Shown one piece after another: positions 1 to 8,462 of a stretch of 19,517 nucleotides of DNA (its first letter is position 1; every line of letters begins with the position of its first letter). Below the pieces are notes generated by a model, which saw nothing but the letters and a program-made list of their open reading frames with translations, searched no databases and had not been told where the DNA came from. The stretch lies in contig JAEUOZ010000036.1 in the NCBI GenBank assembly GCA_016790225.1, forward strand, positions 1-19,517. Reading direction: 5' to 3'. The stretch comes from Rubrivivax sp. (lineage in GTDB: Bacteria > Pseudomonadota > Gammaproteobacteria > Burkholderiales > Burkholderiaceae). A program made the position numbers and the translations under genes.

Positions 1-2
1 CC

Positions 3-887
3 GCCGGCGACCCGCTGCCACAAGCCACGCTCGACAGCATCCGCCGCACCCGGCTCGCGCTGAAGGGCCCGCTGGAGACGCCCTCGGGCGGCGGCTACCG
101 CTCCTCCAACGTGCGCCTGCGCGAGGAGTTCCAGCTCTACGCCAACCTGCGGCCGGCGCTGACCATCGTGCCCGGCGGCCGCTTCGACAAGGTCGACCTG
201 GTCGTGGTGCGCGAGAACCTCGAGGGCCTGTACATCGGCCACGAGCACTACGTGCAGATCGACGGCGACCCGCACGCGGTGGCGATGGCCACCGGCATCA
301 ATACCCGCGCCGGCAGCCGCCGGCTGCTCGAGTTCGCCTTCGACCATGCGGTGGCCACCGGCCGCAAGAAGGTCAGCATCGTGCACAAGGCCAACATCAT
401 GAAGGCGCTGACCGGCATCTTCCTGGAGACCGGCCTGGAGCTGTACGAGCAGCGCTACAAGGGCAAGTTCGTGCTCGACACCGTGATCATCGACGCCTGC
501 GCGATGAAGCTGGTGCTCAACCCCTGGCAGTTCGACATGCTGGTGACGACCAACCTGTTCGGCGACATCCTGTCCGATCTGGTGGCCGGCCTCGTGGGTG
601 GGCTGGGCCTCGCACCCGGCGCCAACATCGGTGCCGATGCCGCCATCTTCGAGGCCGTGCACGGTTCGGCACCCGACATCGCCGGCCTCAACCGCGCCAA
701 CCCGGTGGCGCTGATGCTGGCGGCGGCCCTGATGCTGGAACACGTGAACGAAGCCGACAAGGCGCGCCGCCTGCGCCAGGCCATAGGCGCCACGCTGAAT
801 GTCGATCAGGTCCGCACCGGCGATCTGGGTGGCCGCGCCACCACCACCGAGTTCACGCAGGCGCTGCTGAAGCGGCTGGGGGGCTGA
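3..887 (+). CDS. Isocitrate dehydrogenase, NAD-type (5'-truncated by window edge)
   Basis: Isocitrate/isopropylmalate dehydrogenase family enzyme, most likely NAD-dependent isocitrate dehydrogenase, which oxidatively decarboxylates isocitrate to 2-oxoglutarate in the TCA cycle (cytosolic). The frame is open from base 3, so the gene begins upstream; the GTG at 111 is an internal valine, not a start. About 294 residues are visible of a usual ~340. Family motifs in order: LKGPLETPSGGGYRSSN (substrate loop), RENLEGLYIG, the catalytic lysine segment VHKANIMK (lysine codon at 387), NLFGDILSDL with metal-binding aspartates, and FEAVHGSAPDIAG near the nucleotide site. The KANIMK and ENLEGLYIG forms favour isocitrate over isopropylmalate dehydrogenase; NAD rather than NADP preference is inferred from resemblance to the short NAD-type proteins. 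It converges on moeA with a 32-base gap. Confidence 0.9.
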   Translation, partial: AGDPLPQATLDSIRRTRLALKGPLETPSGGGYRSSNVRLREEFQLYANLRPALTIVPGGRFDKVDLVVVRENLEGLYIGHEHYVQIDGDPHAVAMATGINTRAGSRRLLEFAFDHAVATGRKKVSIVHKANIMKALTGIFLETGLELYEQRYKGKFVLDTVIIDACAMKLVLNPWQFDMLVTTNLFGDILSDLVAGLVGGLGLAPGANIGADAAIFEAVHGSAPDIAGLNRANPVALMLAAALMLEHVNEADKARRLRQAIGATLNVDQVRTGDLGGRATTTEFTQALLKRLGG

Positions 888-919
888 GCGCAGGGCTGTG
901 GGTCGGGCGGGCCTGCCGC

Positions 920-2200
920 TCACACCAGCCCGTCGAACAGCCACACATCCACCAGCCCGCCTTCGGGGACGGAGGCCTGCTGGTGGCGGAGCACGACCAG
1001 GGCGTTGGCTTCGCTCATGCTGCGCAGCACGCCGGCGCCCTGTGATCCGGTGAGGCGCACTTCCCAGCCGTCCGGCGCCGGGCTGACGATCCCGCGCTGG
1101 AACTCGGTGCGGCCGGGGCGCTTGCGGATGGCGGCGACGCTGCGTGCCTGCAGCACGGGCAGCGGCTGCGGTGTCGCGCCGGCCAGTTGCAGCAGGGCCT
1201 CGCGGGCGAAGGCGTAGAAGGTGACCAGCGCGGCCACCGGGTTGCCGGGCAGGCCGAAGAGCCAGGAGCGCTGTCCCTGCGGACCTTGCAGCGGGCCGAA
1301 GGCGAAGGGCCGGCCGGGGCGCATGGCGACCTTCCAGAAGGCCACCTCGCCCAGCCGCGCCAGCAGCTCGCGCGTGTGGTCGGCGTCGCCGGCGCTGACG
1401 CCGCCGCTGGTCAGCACCACGTCGGCGCGCTGCAGGGCTTCGTCCAGCGTGCGCTGCAGCGCAGCGCGGTCGTCCTTCACCAGGCCGAGATCGATGACCT
1501 CCATGTTCAGCCGCTGCAGCGCGGCGGCCAGTGCAAACCGGTTGCTGTCGTAGATGCAGCCGGGCGGCAGCGGCTCGCCCGGCGCGATGACCTCGTCGCC
1601 GGTGGAAAACAGCGCCACGCGCAGCTTGCGGCGCACGCTGACGGTCTCGAAGCCGAGCGAGGCCACCAGCCCGAGATCGGCCGGGCGCAGCACGCGTCCG
1701 GCGCGCAGCGCGGGCTTGCCACGCGCCAGATCCTCGCCCTGGCGCCGCCGGTTCTCGCCGGCCCGCATGATCCCGGGCTCGATGTGCACCTGCACCGCGT
1801 CGGCTGTGCCTTCGGCCTTGCACAGCTCCAGCGGCACCACGGTGTCGCAGCCCGCAGGCATCACTGCGCCGGTCATGATGCGCACGCACTCGCCCGGCGC
1901 CAGGCTGCCGGCAAAGGGCGTGCCGGCGAATACCGTGCCCACGCTGCGCAGCCGGGTGGGCTGGCCAGGCTGCATCACCTGCCCGGCAAAGGCATAGCCG
2001 TCCATCGCGGAGTTGTCGTGCGCCGGCACGTCGATGGGCGAGATCACATCGTCGGCCAGCACGCGGCCCACGGCCTCCCGCAGCGGCAGGCGCTCATCAC
2101 CGCGGATCGGCACCAGGGCCTGCGCGATCGCGCGCCGTGCGTCGTCGACGCTGATGTTGTTCTCACCCGCAGCCAGCGGATTGGGGCCGAGTTCGCTCAT
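920..2200 (-). CDS. moeA: Molybdopterin molybdenumtransferase MoeA
   Basis: MoeA inserts molybdate into adenylylated molybdopterin in the last step of molybdenum cofactor synthesis; cytosolic. The 426-residue protein matches the usual ~400-420. Visible motifs: DNSAMDGYA (62-70), RIMTGAVMPAGCDTVV (107-122), FSTGDEV (198-204), PPGCIYDSNRF (212-222), the MogA-like substrate segment TSGGVSAGDADHT (264-276), RPGRPFAFG (294-302) and GLPGNPVAAL (316-325). The frame stays open to 2389, but the upstream part has no MoeA homology. I chose the ATG at 2200 because MSELGPNP leads directly into the conserved domain I. It is divergent from the tungstate transporter genes, which fits shared control by oxyanion supply: MoeA handles the metal that such transporters import. 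Confidence 0.95.
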   Translation of the reverse strand: MSELGPNPLAAGENNISVDDARRAIAQALVPIRGDERLPLREAVGRVLADDVISPIDVPAHDNSAMDGYAFAGQVMQPGQPTRLRSVGTVFAGTPFAGSLAPGECVRIMTGAVMPAGCDTVVPLELCKAEGTADAVQVHIEPGIMRAGENRRRQGEDLARGKPALRAGRVLRPADLGLVASLGFETVSVRRKLRVALFSTGDEVIAPGEPLPPGCIYDSNRFALAAALQRLNMEVIDLGLVKDDRAALQRTLDEALQRADVVLTSGGVSAGDADHTRELLARLGEVAFWKVAMRPGRPFAFGPLQGPQGQRSWLFGLPGNPVAALVTFYAFAREALLQLAGATPQPLPVLQARSVAAIRKRPGRTEFQRGIVSPAPDGWEVRLTGSQGAGVLRSMSEANALVVLRHQQASVPEGGLVDVWLFDGLV

Positions 2201-2279
2201 GGCGCTTGGGGCCGCGCATGCATCGCGGCGAGGGGGAAAGCGCAAATTCTGCCCCTTGGGCCGCGCGTGGCGGCGGCGA

Positions 2280-2301
2280 GATATGCAGCCGTGGACATAT
2301 C
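2280..2301. promoter_or_regulatory. Palindromic operator candidate (ModE-like) between moeA and tupB
   Basis: Perfect inverted repeat GATATG (2280-2285), ten bases, CATATC (2296-2301). Allowing a two-base gap, the flanks extend it: GCGA before the left arm mirrors GATCGC after the right arm. ModE family regulators recognise AT-rich palindromes with TATA-type half-sites flanked by CG. The position midway in the divergent moeA/tupB spacer fits control of both directions by molybdate or tungstate. The match is a resemblance, not a consensus hit, and no regulator gene lies in the window. Confidence 0.4.
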
Positions 2302-2350
2302 GATCGCGCTGCGCGGCCCAGGGAGAATGCCGGCCGTCCTTGGGCCACAG

Positions 2351-3064
2351 ATGAACGCCGTCACCGAAAGCCTCAGCCTCGCGCTGCAACTGATCCTCAG
2401 CGCCGATGCCGAGCTGATGCGCATCGTGGGCCTGTCCCTGCGGGTCAGCGGCACCGCCTGCCTGCTGGGCGCCGCGGTCGGGCTGACGCTCGGCGCCTGG
2501 CTGGCGGTGGCGCGCTTTCCCGGGCAGGCGGCGGTGGTGCTGGTGCTCAACACGCTGCTGGCCATGCCTTCGGTGGTGGTGGGCCTGCTGGTCTACCTGA
2601 TGCTCTCGCGCGCAGGCCCGCTGGGCTCGCTGGGCATCCTGTTCACGCCCACGGCCATGATCGTGGCACAGAGCATCCTGGTCATTCCGCTGGTGGCCGC
2701 ACTGGCGCGGCGGCTGGTGCTCAACGCCCAGCGCGATGGCGGCGATCAGCTCGCGTCACTGGGCGCAGGGCCGCTGACGCGTGCCGTGCTGCTGCTGCTG
2801 CACGAGCGGCTGGCCGTGCTGACGCTGCTGCTCACCGCCTTCGGCCGCGCCATCTCCGAGGTGGGCGCAGTGATGATCGTGGGCGGCAACATCAACGGCG
2901 TCACGCGCGTGATGACGACGGCCATCGCGCTGGAGACCAGCAAGGGCGATCTGGCGCTGGCCCTGGCGCTGGGCCTGGTGCTGCTGGCGGTGGTCGGTCT
3001 GCTGAACCTGGTGGTGGGCCTGCTGCAGGGCAGCTCGGCCGCCGAGCGCGAGGCGATCGCATGA
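2351..3064 (+). CDS. tupB: Tungstate-type ABC transporter permease
   Basis: Inner-membrane permease of an oxyanion ABC importer, most like TupB, which forms the tungstate channel. The 237-residue protein starts at ATG 2351; the frame is open far upstream, but that part is antisense to moeA and has no membrane character. Hydrophobic helices alternate with short loops. The segment MPSVVVGLLVYLMLSRAGP (residues ~74-92) and LFTPTAMIVAQSILVIP are typical of TupB. The cytoplasmic EAA-like loop runs LGAGPLTRAVLLLLHERL, and the late segment GRAISEVGAVMIVGGNI is also characteristic. Its stop overlaps the start of the ATPase gene by four bases (ATGA, 3061-3064), so the two are translationally coupled. 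Molybdate (ModB) or sulfate permeases are the alternatives; the sequence style favours tungstate. Confidence 0.85.
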   Translation: MNAVTESLSLALQLILSADAELMRIVGLSLRVSGTACLLGAAVGLTLGAWLAVARFPGQAAVVLVLNTLLAMPSVVVGLLVYLMLSRAGPLGSLGILFTPTAMIVAQSILVIPLVAALARRLVLNAQRDGGDQLASLGAGPLTRAVLLLLHERLAVLTLLLTAFGRAISEVGAVMIVGGNINGVTRVMTTAIALETSKGDLALALALGLVLLAVVGLLNLVVGLLQGSSAAEREAIA

Positions 3065-3834
3065 AGCCGCCGCCGGAACTGTCTGCCGTGCTGCGCGCCG
3101 CGGGCCCGGATTCCAGCGCGCCGGCCCAGCCGCTGCTGACGCTGGATCAGGCGGCCGTGCGCTTCGGCGAGCTCACGGCACTGCAGCCGGTGCAGCTCAC
3201 GCTGCACCGCGGCGAGCGCCTGGCCCTGGTGGGTGCCAATGGCAGCGGCAAGACCACGCTGCTGCGGCTGCTGCACGGGCTGCTGCCTTGCGCGCAGGGT
3301 CAGCGTGTGCTGCACAGCCTGCCGGAGGGCCGCATGGCGCGCCAGGCCATGCTCTTCCAGAAGCCCTTCCTGCTGAGCCTGAGCGTGCGCGCCAACCTGG
3401 CCCTGGCGCTGTGGCTGCGGGGCGTGCCGGCGGCGCAGCGCGCAGCGCGCGTGGCGCAGGCCCTGCAGCGGGTGGGGCTGGACGGGCTGGAGGCGCGGCG
3501 CGCGACCACGCTGTCCGGCGGCCAGCAGCAGCGCCTGGCGCTGGCCCGGGCCTGGTCGCTGCAGCCCGATGTGCTGCTGCTGGACGAACCCACGGCCAGC
3601 CTGGACCCGAGCGCCAAGCACGAGGTGGAGTTGCTGATCACCGAGCTGGCGGCCGAAGGCCTGACGGTGGTGCTGAGCTCGCACAACCTGGGACAGGTCA
3701 AGCGCCTGGCCACGCGGGTGATCTACCTGGATGGCGGGCGCGTGCTGGACGATGCGCCGGTGGAGCAATTCTTCGAGCAGCCGCGCTCGCCGCAGGCGCA
3801 GCAGTTTCTGGCCGGTGAGATGGCCTGGCGCTGA
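3061..3834 (+). CDS. tupC: Tungstate-type ABC transporter ATP-binding protein
   Basis: Cytosolic ATPase partner of the preceding permease. The 257-residue protein starts at ATG 3061, overlapping tupB by four bases. Motifs: Walker A GANGSGKTT (58-66), Q-loop around MLFQKPFLL, ABC signature LSGGQQQR (151-158), Walker B VLLLDEPT (171-178), D-loop SLDPSAK and switch histidine H208 (SSHNLGQ). The single ABC domain has only a short tail, without the C-terminal TOBE/MOP oxyanion-binding domain seen in ModC. This supports TupC over ModC. About 25 residues precede the domain. No periplasmic binding protein gene (tupA) is adjacent on either side; the convergent downstream gene begins after only 15 bases. 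Confidence 0.88.
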   Translation: MKPPPELSAVLRAAGPDSSAPAQPLLTLDQAAVRFGELTALQPVQLTLHRGERLALVGANGSGKTTLLRLLHGLLPCAQGQRVLHSLPEGRMARQAMLFQKPFLLSLSVRANLALALWLRGVPAAQRAARVAQALQRVGLDGLEARRATTLSGGQQQRLALARAWSLQPDVLLLDEPTASLDPSAKHEVELLITELAAEGLTVVLSSHNLGQVKRLATRVIYLDGGRVLDDAPVEQFFEQPRSPQAQQFLAGEMAWR

Positions 3835-3849
3835 GCGCCGCGGCCGGCT

Positions 3850-4401
3850 TCAGCGCGTGGCCGGATGGTGCGCCAGATCGCGCACGTGCGTCGGGCCCAC
3901 GCGCTGCTCGATCTGCGCCATCAGGCTCTTGAAGAGGCCGAGGCTGGCCAGCAGTTCCAGCGTCACGAACATCGGGCCCACCAGAAGGCCGACCAGATCA
4001 TCGGCAAAGGCCGGCTTGCGACCTTCGTAGTAGTGGCCGATGAACTGGATCACCCAGCCCACCACGAAGAGGCCCACGCCCCAGGAGAGCCAGGCCAGCG
4101 TGCTGGCGCCAGCGCTCAGGTGGTGGGCCAGCATCATCAGCAGGCCCACACCCAGCACCGTGGCGGCGCCGATGGCCAGAAGGCCGCGCGTCAGATACCA
4201 CAGGCTGACGAGCCCGAAGACCAGCCAGGCCGGGCTGAGCAGCCAGCCCGCCAGCGCAAAGCCGGGCCGCGCGAGCAGCAGCCCCACGGCGCACACGATC
4301 AAGGGCACACCGACGAAATGCGTGACGATGTTGCGGCGGTCGCGGTGGTATTCCGCATACTGCGTCAACAGGGCGAGGGCGGGTCTGAAGGGACTGGCCA
4401 T
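3850..4401 (-). CDS. Mpo1-like (DUF962 / YGL010w family) membrane protein
   Basis: Integral membrane protein of the Mpo1-like family. The yeast member is an Fe2+-dependent dioxygenase acting on 2-hydroxy fatty acids; the role in bacteria is not established. The 183 residues include the conserved N-terminal YHRDRRN (H19) and THFVGVP (H28), four or five hydrophobic helices between ~32 and 120, then WVIQFIGHYYEGRKPA with H123, and a last hydrophobic stretch near 136-158. The conserved histidines are the presumed metal ligands. The ATG at 4401 has a good ribosome-binding site (GGGAGA on the coding strand). It converges on tupC with a 15-base gap and diverges from dcd. Confidence 0.85.
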   Translation of the reverse strand: MASPFRPALALLTQYAEYHRDRRNIVTHFVGVPLIVCAVGLLLARPGFALAGWLLSPAWLVFGLVSLWYLTRGLLAIGAATVLGVGLLMMLAHHLSAGASTLAWLSWGVGLFVVGWVIQFIGHYYEGRKPAFADDLVGLLVGPMFVTLELLASLGLFKSLMAQIEQRVGPTHVRDLAHHPATR

Positions 4402-4513
4402 GCGAATCTCCCGAGTCAGGCCGATGTTAGCGCTTGCCTAGAATCCCGGCATCCCGTGATATGCAGCGGCCAGCCCGCGGTTGCAACCCATGGGCAGAAC
4501 AGGCAAGAGGCGG

Positions 4514-5083
4514 ATGAGCATCAAGAGCGATCGTTGGATCCGGCGCATGGCCGCCGAGCACGGCATGATCGAGCCGTTCGAACCCGGCCAGGTGCGGCAG
4601 GCGCCCGATGGCCACCGCATCGTCAGCTACGGCACCAGCAGCTATGGCTACGACATCCGCTGCGCGCGCGAATTCAAGGTCTTCACCAACATCTACAGCA
4701 CGGTGGTGGATCCGAAGAACTTCGACGAAAAGAGCTTCGTGGATGTGGAAGGCGATGTCTGCATCATCCCGCCCAACAGCTTTGCGCTGGCGCGCACGGT
4801 CGAGTACTTCCGCATCCCGCGCAACGTGCTCACCATCTGCCTGGGCAAGAGCACCTACGCACGCTGCGGCATCATCGTCAACGTCACCCCCTTCGAGCCC
4901 GAGTGGGAAGGCTATGTGACGCTGGAGTTCAGCAACACCACGCCCCTGCCGGCCAAGATCTACGCCGGCGAAGGCTGCGCGCAGGTGCTGTTCTTCGAGA
5001 GTGACGAAGTCTGCGAAACCAGCTACAAAGACCGGGGCGGCAAATACCAGGGCCAGCGCGGCGTGACATTGCCCAAGACCTGA
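4514..5083 (+). CDS. dcd: dCTP deaminase
   Basis: Deaminates dCTP to dUTP, the main source of dUMP for thymidylate synthesis; cytosolic trimer. The 189 residues match the family's ~190. Visible: SYGYDIRC (43-50), [10 protein letters not shown], the active-site segment GKSTYARCG with S113 and R117, the catalytic glutamate E138 in TLEFSNTT, and the C-terminal [12 protein letters not shown] that closes over the nucleotide. I chose the ATG at 4514 because AAGAGG lies just upstream and the family starts at MSIKSDRWI. The TTG at 4481, in the same frame, would add eleven residues without homology. A TAGAAT hexamer at 4439-4444 could be its -10 element, but no convincing -35 accompanies it. Confidence 0.96.
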   Translation: MSIKSDRWIRRMAAEHGMIEPFEPGQVRQAPDGHRIVSYGTSSYGYDIRCAREFKVFTNIYSTVVDPKNFDEKSFVDVEGDVCIIPPNSFALARTVEYFRIPRNVLTICLGKSTYARCGIIVNVTPFEPEWEGYVTLEFSNTTPLPAKIYAGEGCAQVLFFESDEVCETSYKDRGGKYQGQRGVTLPKT

Positions 5084-5116
5084 AGCGCCTGTGATCTGGC
5101 CGAACCGTGGCCCGCA

Positions 5117-5143
5117 ACCGTTGGGACGGTGATCCGATCACCG
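5117..5143 (+). promoter_or_regulatory. Two overlapping, mutually exclusive hairpins upstream of the metallopeptidase gene
   Basis: Hairpin one is ACCGT (5117-5121), loop TGGG, ACGGT (5126-5130). Hairpin two is a 17-base near-perfect palindrome CGGTGATC, C, GATCACCG (5127-5143). They share CGGT, so only one can form in RNA. The structure ends 9 bases before the AAGGAG ribosome-binding site at 5153-5158 of the downstream gene. It could be the dcd terminator, a DNA operator, or a leader switch. There is no U-tract after either stem, which argues against a simple intrinsic terminator. Confidence 0.4.
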
Positions 5144-5165
5144 CAGAGCCAGAAGGAGACTGCGC

Positions 5166-6062
5166 ATGAAATGGGAAGGTCACGAGCAGAGCCGCAACGT
5201 CGAGGATCGGCGGGGCAGCAGCGGCGGCGGAGGGGGCGGCCTGCCGCGCATCGGCGGGCGCGGCATCGGCCTGGGCACGATCGTCATCGCGCTGCTGGCC
5301 AGCTTCATCTTCGGCATCAACCCGCTCACGGTGCTGGGCGTGCTCAGCGGAGGCGATCTGAGTGGCGGCGTGGCCACCAGCACTCAGCAGCAGGGCCCGG
5401 CGCCGGCACCGCCGGCCAATGACGCGGCCGCGCTGTTTGTCTCCACCGTGCTGCGCGATACCGAAGTCATCTGGGGCCGCATGCTCAAGGGCAGCGGCGG
5501 CAGCTACCGCGAGCCCAGGCTGGTGCTGTTCCGCGGCGCCTATCCCACGGCCTGCGGTACGGGCCAGGCGGCGATGGGGCCGTTCTACTGCCCGGGCGAC
5601 GAGAAGGTCTACATCGATCTGGGCTTCTTCGAGACGCTGCAGCGCCGCATGAATGCGCCGGGCGACTTTGCACGGGCCTACGTCATTGCGCACGAAGTGG
5701 GCCACCACGTGCAGAACCTGCTGGGCATCACGCAGAAGGTGGATTCGATGCGCGGGCGCGTGTCGCAGGCGCAGATGAACGCGCTGTCGGTGCGCGTGGA
5801 ACTGCAGGCCGACTGCTTTGCCGGCGTCTGGGCGCACCACTCGCAGAAGGGCAAGGGCTGGCTGGAGCAGGGCGACATCGAAGAGGCGCTGAATGCGGCG
5901 GCGCAGATCGGCGACGACAACCTGCAGCGTCAATCCCAGGGCATGGTGGTGCCGGAGAGCTTCACGCACGGCAGCAGCTCCCAGCGTGTGGCCTGGTTCA
6001 AGCGCGGCCTGCAGACGGGCAGCGTCCAGGAGTGCGACACTTTCAACGCCCGCACTCTCTGA
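5166..6062 (+). CDS. ypfJ: YpfJ-type neutral zinc metallopeptidase
   Basis: Putative membrane-anchored zinc metallopeptidase of the YpfJ/KPN_02809 family; substrate unknown. The 298 residues are typical. A short cytoplasmic N-terminus (MKWEGHEQSRNVEDRRG) leads to a glycine-rich stretch, one transmembrane helix at ~34-60, a proline/alanine linker, then the periplasmic domain. The zinc-binding motif HEVGHH is at 176-181, with the likely third-ligand region ELQADCFAG at 212-220 and the family C-terminal motif FTHGSSSQR at 266-274. Cysteines in the domain (C130, C142, C290) could pair in the periplasm. The start is well supported: AAGGAG seven bases before ATG 5166. Confidence 0.92.
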   Translation: MKWEGHEQSRNVEDRRGSSGGGGGGLPRIGGRGIGLGTIVIALLASFIFGINPLTVLGVLSGGDLSGGVATSTQQQGPAPAPPANDAAALFVSTVLRDTEVIWGRMLKGSGGSYREPRLVLFRGAYPTACGTGQAAMGPFYCPGDEKVYIDLGFFETLQRRMNAPGDFARAYVIAHEVGHHVQNLLGITQKVDSMRGRVSQAQMNALSVRVELQADCFAGVWAHHSQKGKGWLEQGDIEEALNAAAQIGDDNLQRQSQGMVVPESFTHGSSSQRVAWFKRGLQTGSVQECDTFNARTL

Positions 6063-6086
6063 GCCCACCCGGCGACCCCGCCCACC

Positions 6087-6476
6087 ATGCGCAACCTGCG
6101 AAGCCTGCCCGCCCTGGTGGACAGCTGGTTCGACCTGCTGCCCGCCAACCAGCGCGAGACCGCGCTCGCGCTCCATGCGGCGATCCTGAAATCCGCGCCG
6201 CAGGCGGATCTGCTGGTGCGCAGCGGCAACCTCTTCTACGGGGCCAACCACGAATACGCGCTGGCGCTGGTGCCGCACCGCACGCACATCCACCTGCAGG
6301 TGCTGACGGGCGGCGAGCCTTCGCCGGCTTTCCCTGAACTGCAGCGGGCCGGCAAGGGGCTGATGTGGCGCTTCCGGCTGGGTGATCCGGTGGATGCCGC
6401 CAGCGTGTCGCGCCTGTCCACCATCATCTTCAGCCTGCTGCGGGTGCACGGCGGGCTGCCGCCGGATCGCACCTGA
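6087..6476 (+). CDS. DUF1801 domain protein
   Basis: Small 129-residue soluble protein resembling the DUF1801 (YdhG-like) family, whose fold resembles frataxin; some members have been proposed as intracellular iron chaperones, but function is unsettled. Family traits: N-terminal helices ([28 protein letters not shown]), a middle strand pair with [26 protein letters not shown] where family members have a similar H-x-x-L pattern, and a late segment [16 protein letters not shown]. Start ATG 6087 lacks a clear ribosome-binding site. It follows ypfJ by 24 bases and precedes the CoA-transferase by 14, so the three may be co-transcribed. The family assignment is from pattern recognition alone. Confidence 0.65.
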   Translation: MRNLRSLPALVDSWFDLLPANQRETALALHAAILKSAPQADLLVRSGNLFYGANHEYALALVPHRTHIHLQVLTGGEPSPAFPELQRAGKGLMWRFRLGDPVDAASVSRLSTIIFSLLRVHGGLPPDRT

Positions 6477-6490
6477 ACGGATACCCCGGC

Positions 6491-8425
6491 ATGCCTCATC
6501 GCCACGCGGCCGAACGTCTGGCGGGCAGCCAGCGACAAGGCAAGATCGTCAGTGCTGCCGAAGCCCTGGCCCTGGTACGGGATGGGGACACGGTGGCCAG
6601 CAGCGGCTTCGTGGGCATCGGCTTTGCCGAGAACCTGGCCGTGGCGCTGGAAAAGCGCTTTCTGGACAGCGGCTCGCCGCGCGAGCTGACGCTGGTGTAT
6701 GCCGCGGGCCAGGGCGATGGCAAGACCCGCGGGCTGAACCACTTCGGCCACGCCGGGCTGGTGGCGCGCGTGATCGGCGGCCACTGGGGCCTGGTGCCGG
6801 CGCTGCAGAAGCTGGCGGTGCAGAACCAGATCGAGGCCTGGAACCTGCCGCAGGGCGTGATCTCCCACCTGTTCCGCGACATCGCGGCCGGCCGCCCCGG
6901 GCACCTCACGCGGGTGGGCCTGGGCACCTTCGTCGATCCGCGGCTGGGCGGCGGCAAGCTCAATGCCCGCACCACCGAAGACCGCGTGCGCCTGATGCCC
7001 ATCGACGGCGAGGACTTTCTCTTCTACCCCGCCTTTCCCATCGATGTGGCGCTGATCCGCGCCACCACGGCCGATGGCGACGGCAACCTCACGATGGAGC
7101 GCGAGGCGCTGACGCTGGAATCCCTGGCCATCGCGATGGCGGTGCGCAATTCCGGCGGCATCGTCATCGCGCAGGTGGAGCGCCTGGCGCAGACGCATTC
7201 GCTGCCGCCGCGCGAGGTGAAGATCCCCGGCGTGCTGGTGGATTGCGTGGTGCTGGCCGAGAAGCCCGAGTACCACCCGCAGACCTTTGCCGAACCCTAC
7301 AGCGCCGCCTTTGCCGGCGAGATCCGCGTGCCCGCGGCCAGCGTGGAGCCCATGCCGCACGGCGAGCGCAAGTTCATCGCGCGGCGCGCCGCGCTGGAGT
7401 TGCGGCCCAATGCGGTGGTCAACCTGGGCATCGGCATGCCCGAGGGCGTGGCGGCGGTGGCGGCCGAAGAGCGCGTGATCGATCTGATCACGCTCACGGC
7501 CGAGCCCGGCGTGATCGGCGGCATTCCGGCGGGCGGGCTGAACTTCGGTGCGGCGGTCAATACGCAGGCGGTGCTGGATCAGCCCTACCAGTTCGATTTC
7601 TACGACGGCGGCGGCCTGGACCTGGCCATTCTGGGCCTGGCGCAGGCCGATGCGCAGGGCAACGTCAACGTCAGCAAGTTCGGGCCGCGTCTGGCCGGGG
7701 CGGGCGGCTTCATCAACATCAGCCAGAACGCCAAGCGCCTGGTCTTCGTGGGCACCTTCCTGGCCAACGGGCAGGCGAAGTTCGTGCACGAGGTGGAGCA
7801 CCGCACCTTCAGCGGCCGCGAGGCGCAGCGGCGCGGCCAGCCGGTGCTCTACGTCACCGAGCGCGCTGTCTTCGGCCTGCACGAGGCCGGCATCGAACTG
7901 CTGGAGATCGCGCCCGGGCTGGAACTGCAGCGCGACGTGCTGGACCACATGGCCTTCAAGCCCGTGATGCGCGGCGAGCCCGCGCGCATGGAGCCGGCTG
8001 TCTTTGCCGAGGCGGCGATGGGCCTGCGCGCACGCATGCTGATGCTGCCGCTGGCCGATCGCTTCCGCTTCGATGCCGGCAGCCGCACGCTGTTCATCAA
8101 TTTCGAGCGCCTGAGCATCCGCACCGAAGACGATGTGCAGGCCGTGTGGGCGGAGATCGAACGTCAGGTGCTGCCGCACACGCTGCAGGGCGGGCCGGTG
8201 GATGCGGTGGTCAACTACGACCACTTCCACCTCGCGCCCGAGGTGGAAGACCGCTGGGCGGAGATGGTGCAGGAGCTGGTGCAGCGCCACTACCGCAACG
8301 TGGTGCGTTACAGCACCTCCGGCTTCCTGCGCGCCAAGCTGGGCCCGGCCCTGGCGGCGCGCGGCGTGGCGCCGCACCTGTACGAGACGCCGGCCGAAGC
8401 GCGGCGGCATCTGCCCCGGAGCTGA
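6491..8425 (+). CDS. Acyl-CoA:acetate/3-ketoacid CoA-transferase (family I), long form
   Basis: Family I CoA-transferase with fused alpha and beta halves, resembling YdiF and propionate CoA-transferase; moves CoA between short-chain acyl-CoAs and free acids. N-terminal half: [33 protein letters not shown] and [16 protein letters not shown]. The second half begins near residue 295 ([25 protein letters not shown]). The catalytic glutamate is E338 in [15 protein letters not shown]. Typical members are ~520 residues. This one is 644, with a ~120-residue extra C-terminal domain (from about residue 521) containing [21 protein letters not shown] and [11 protein letters not shown]. The extension is in frame and well formed, and long forms of this kind occur in other betaproteobacteria as far as I recall. 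Exact substrates cannot be assigned. The gene converges with the next gene. Confidence 0.88.
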   Translation: MPHRHAAERLAGSQRQGKIVSAAEALALVRDGDTVASSGFVGIGFAENLAVALEKRFLDSGSPRELTLVYAAGQGDGKTRGLNHFGHAGLVARVIGGHWGLVPALQKLAVQNQIEAWNLPQGVISHLFRDIAAGRPGHLTRVGLGTFVDPRLGGGKLNARTTEDRVRLMPIDGEDFLFYPAFPIDVALIRATTADGDGNLTMEREALTLESLAIAMAVRNSGGIVIAQVERLAQTHSLPPREVKIPGVLVDCVVLAEKPEYHPQTFAEPYSAAFAGEIRVPAASVEPMPHGERKFIARRAALELRPNAVVNLGIGMPEGVAAVAAEERVIDLITLTAEPGVIGGIPAGGLNFGAAVNTQAVLDQPYQFDFYDGGGLDLAILGLAQADAQGNVNVSKFGPRLAGAGGFINISQNAKRLVFVGTFLANGQAKFVHEVEHRTFSGREAQRRGQPVLYVTERAVFGLHEAGIELLEIAPGLELQRDVLDHMAFKPVMRGEPARMEPAVFAEAAMGLRARMLMLPLADRFRFDAGSRTLFINFERLSIRTEDDVQAVWAEIERQVLPHTLQGGPVDAVVNYDHFHLAPEVEDRWAEMVQELVQRHYRNVVRYSTSGFLRAKLGPALAARGVAPHLYETPAEARRHLPRS

Positions 8426-8434
8426 CGAGGCACC

Positions 8435-8448
8435 GGCGCCGTGGCGCC
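8435..8448. terminator. GC hairpin between converging genes (possible bidirectional terminator)
   Basis: GGCGCC (8435-8440), GT, GGCGCC (8443-8448) folds as a five-pair stem with a four-base loop in the 37-base gap between converging genes. A second short stem, CCCG-CCG-CGGG, follows at once. There is no T-run on either strand, so termination is suggested by position more than by structure. Confidence 0.3.
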
Positions 8449-8462
8449 CGCCGCGGGCCGCG

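Noticed and set aside
1187..2350. Long plus-strand open frame antisense to moeA, joined to tupB
   Set aside because: The part before 2351 is a GC-driven shadow of moeA with His/Arg/Gln-rich composition; only the part from ATG 2351 has TupB features.
4929..6449. 506-codon minus-strand open frame antisense to dcd and ypfJ
   Set aside because: Low-complexity His/Arg/Ala composition typical of high-GC antisense frames; the plus-strand genes have clear family motifs.
6236..8410. 724-codon minus-strand open frame antisense to the CoA-transferase
   Set aside because: Same reason: composition is that of a shadow frame and no family motif is visible.
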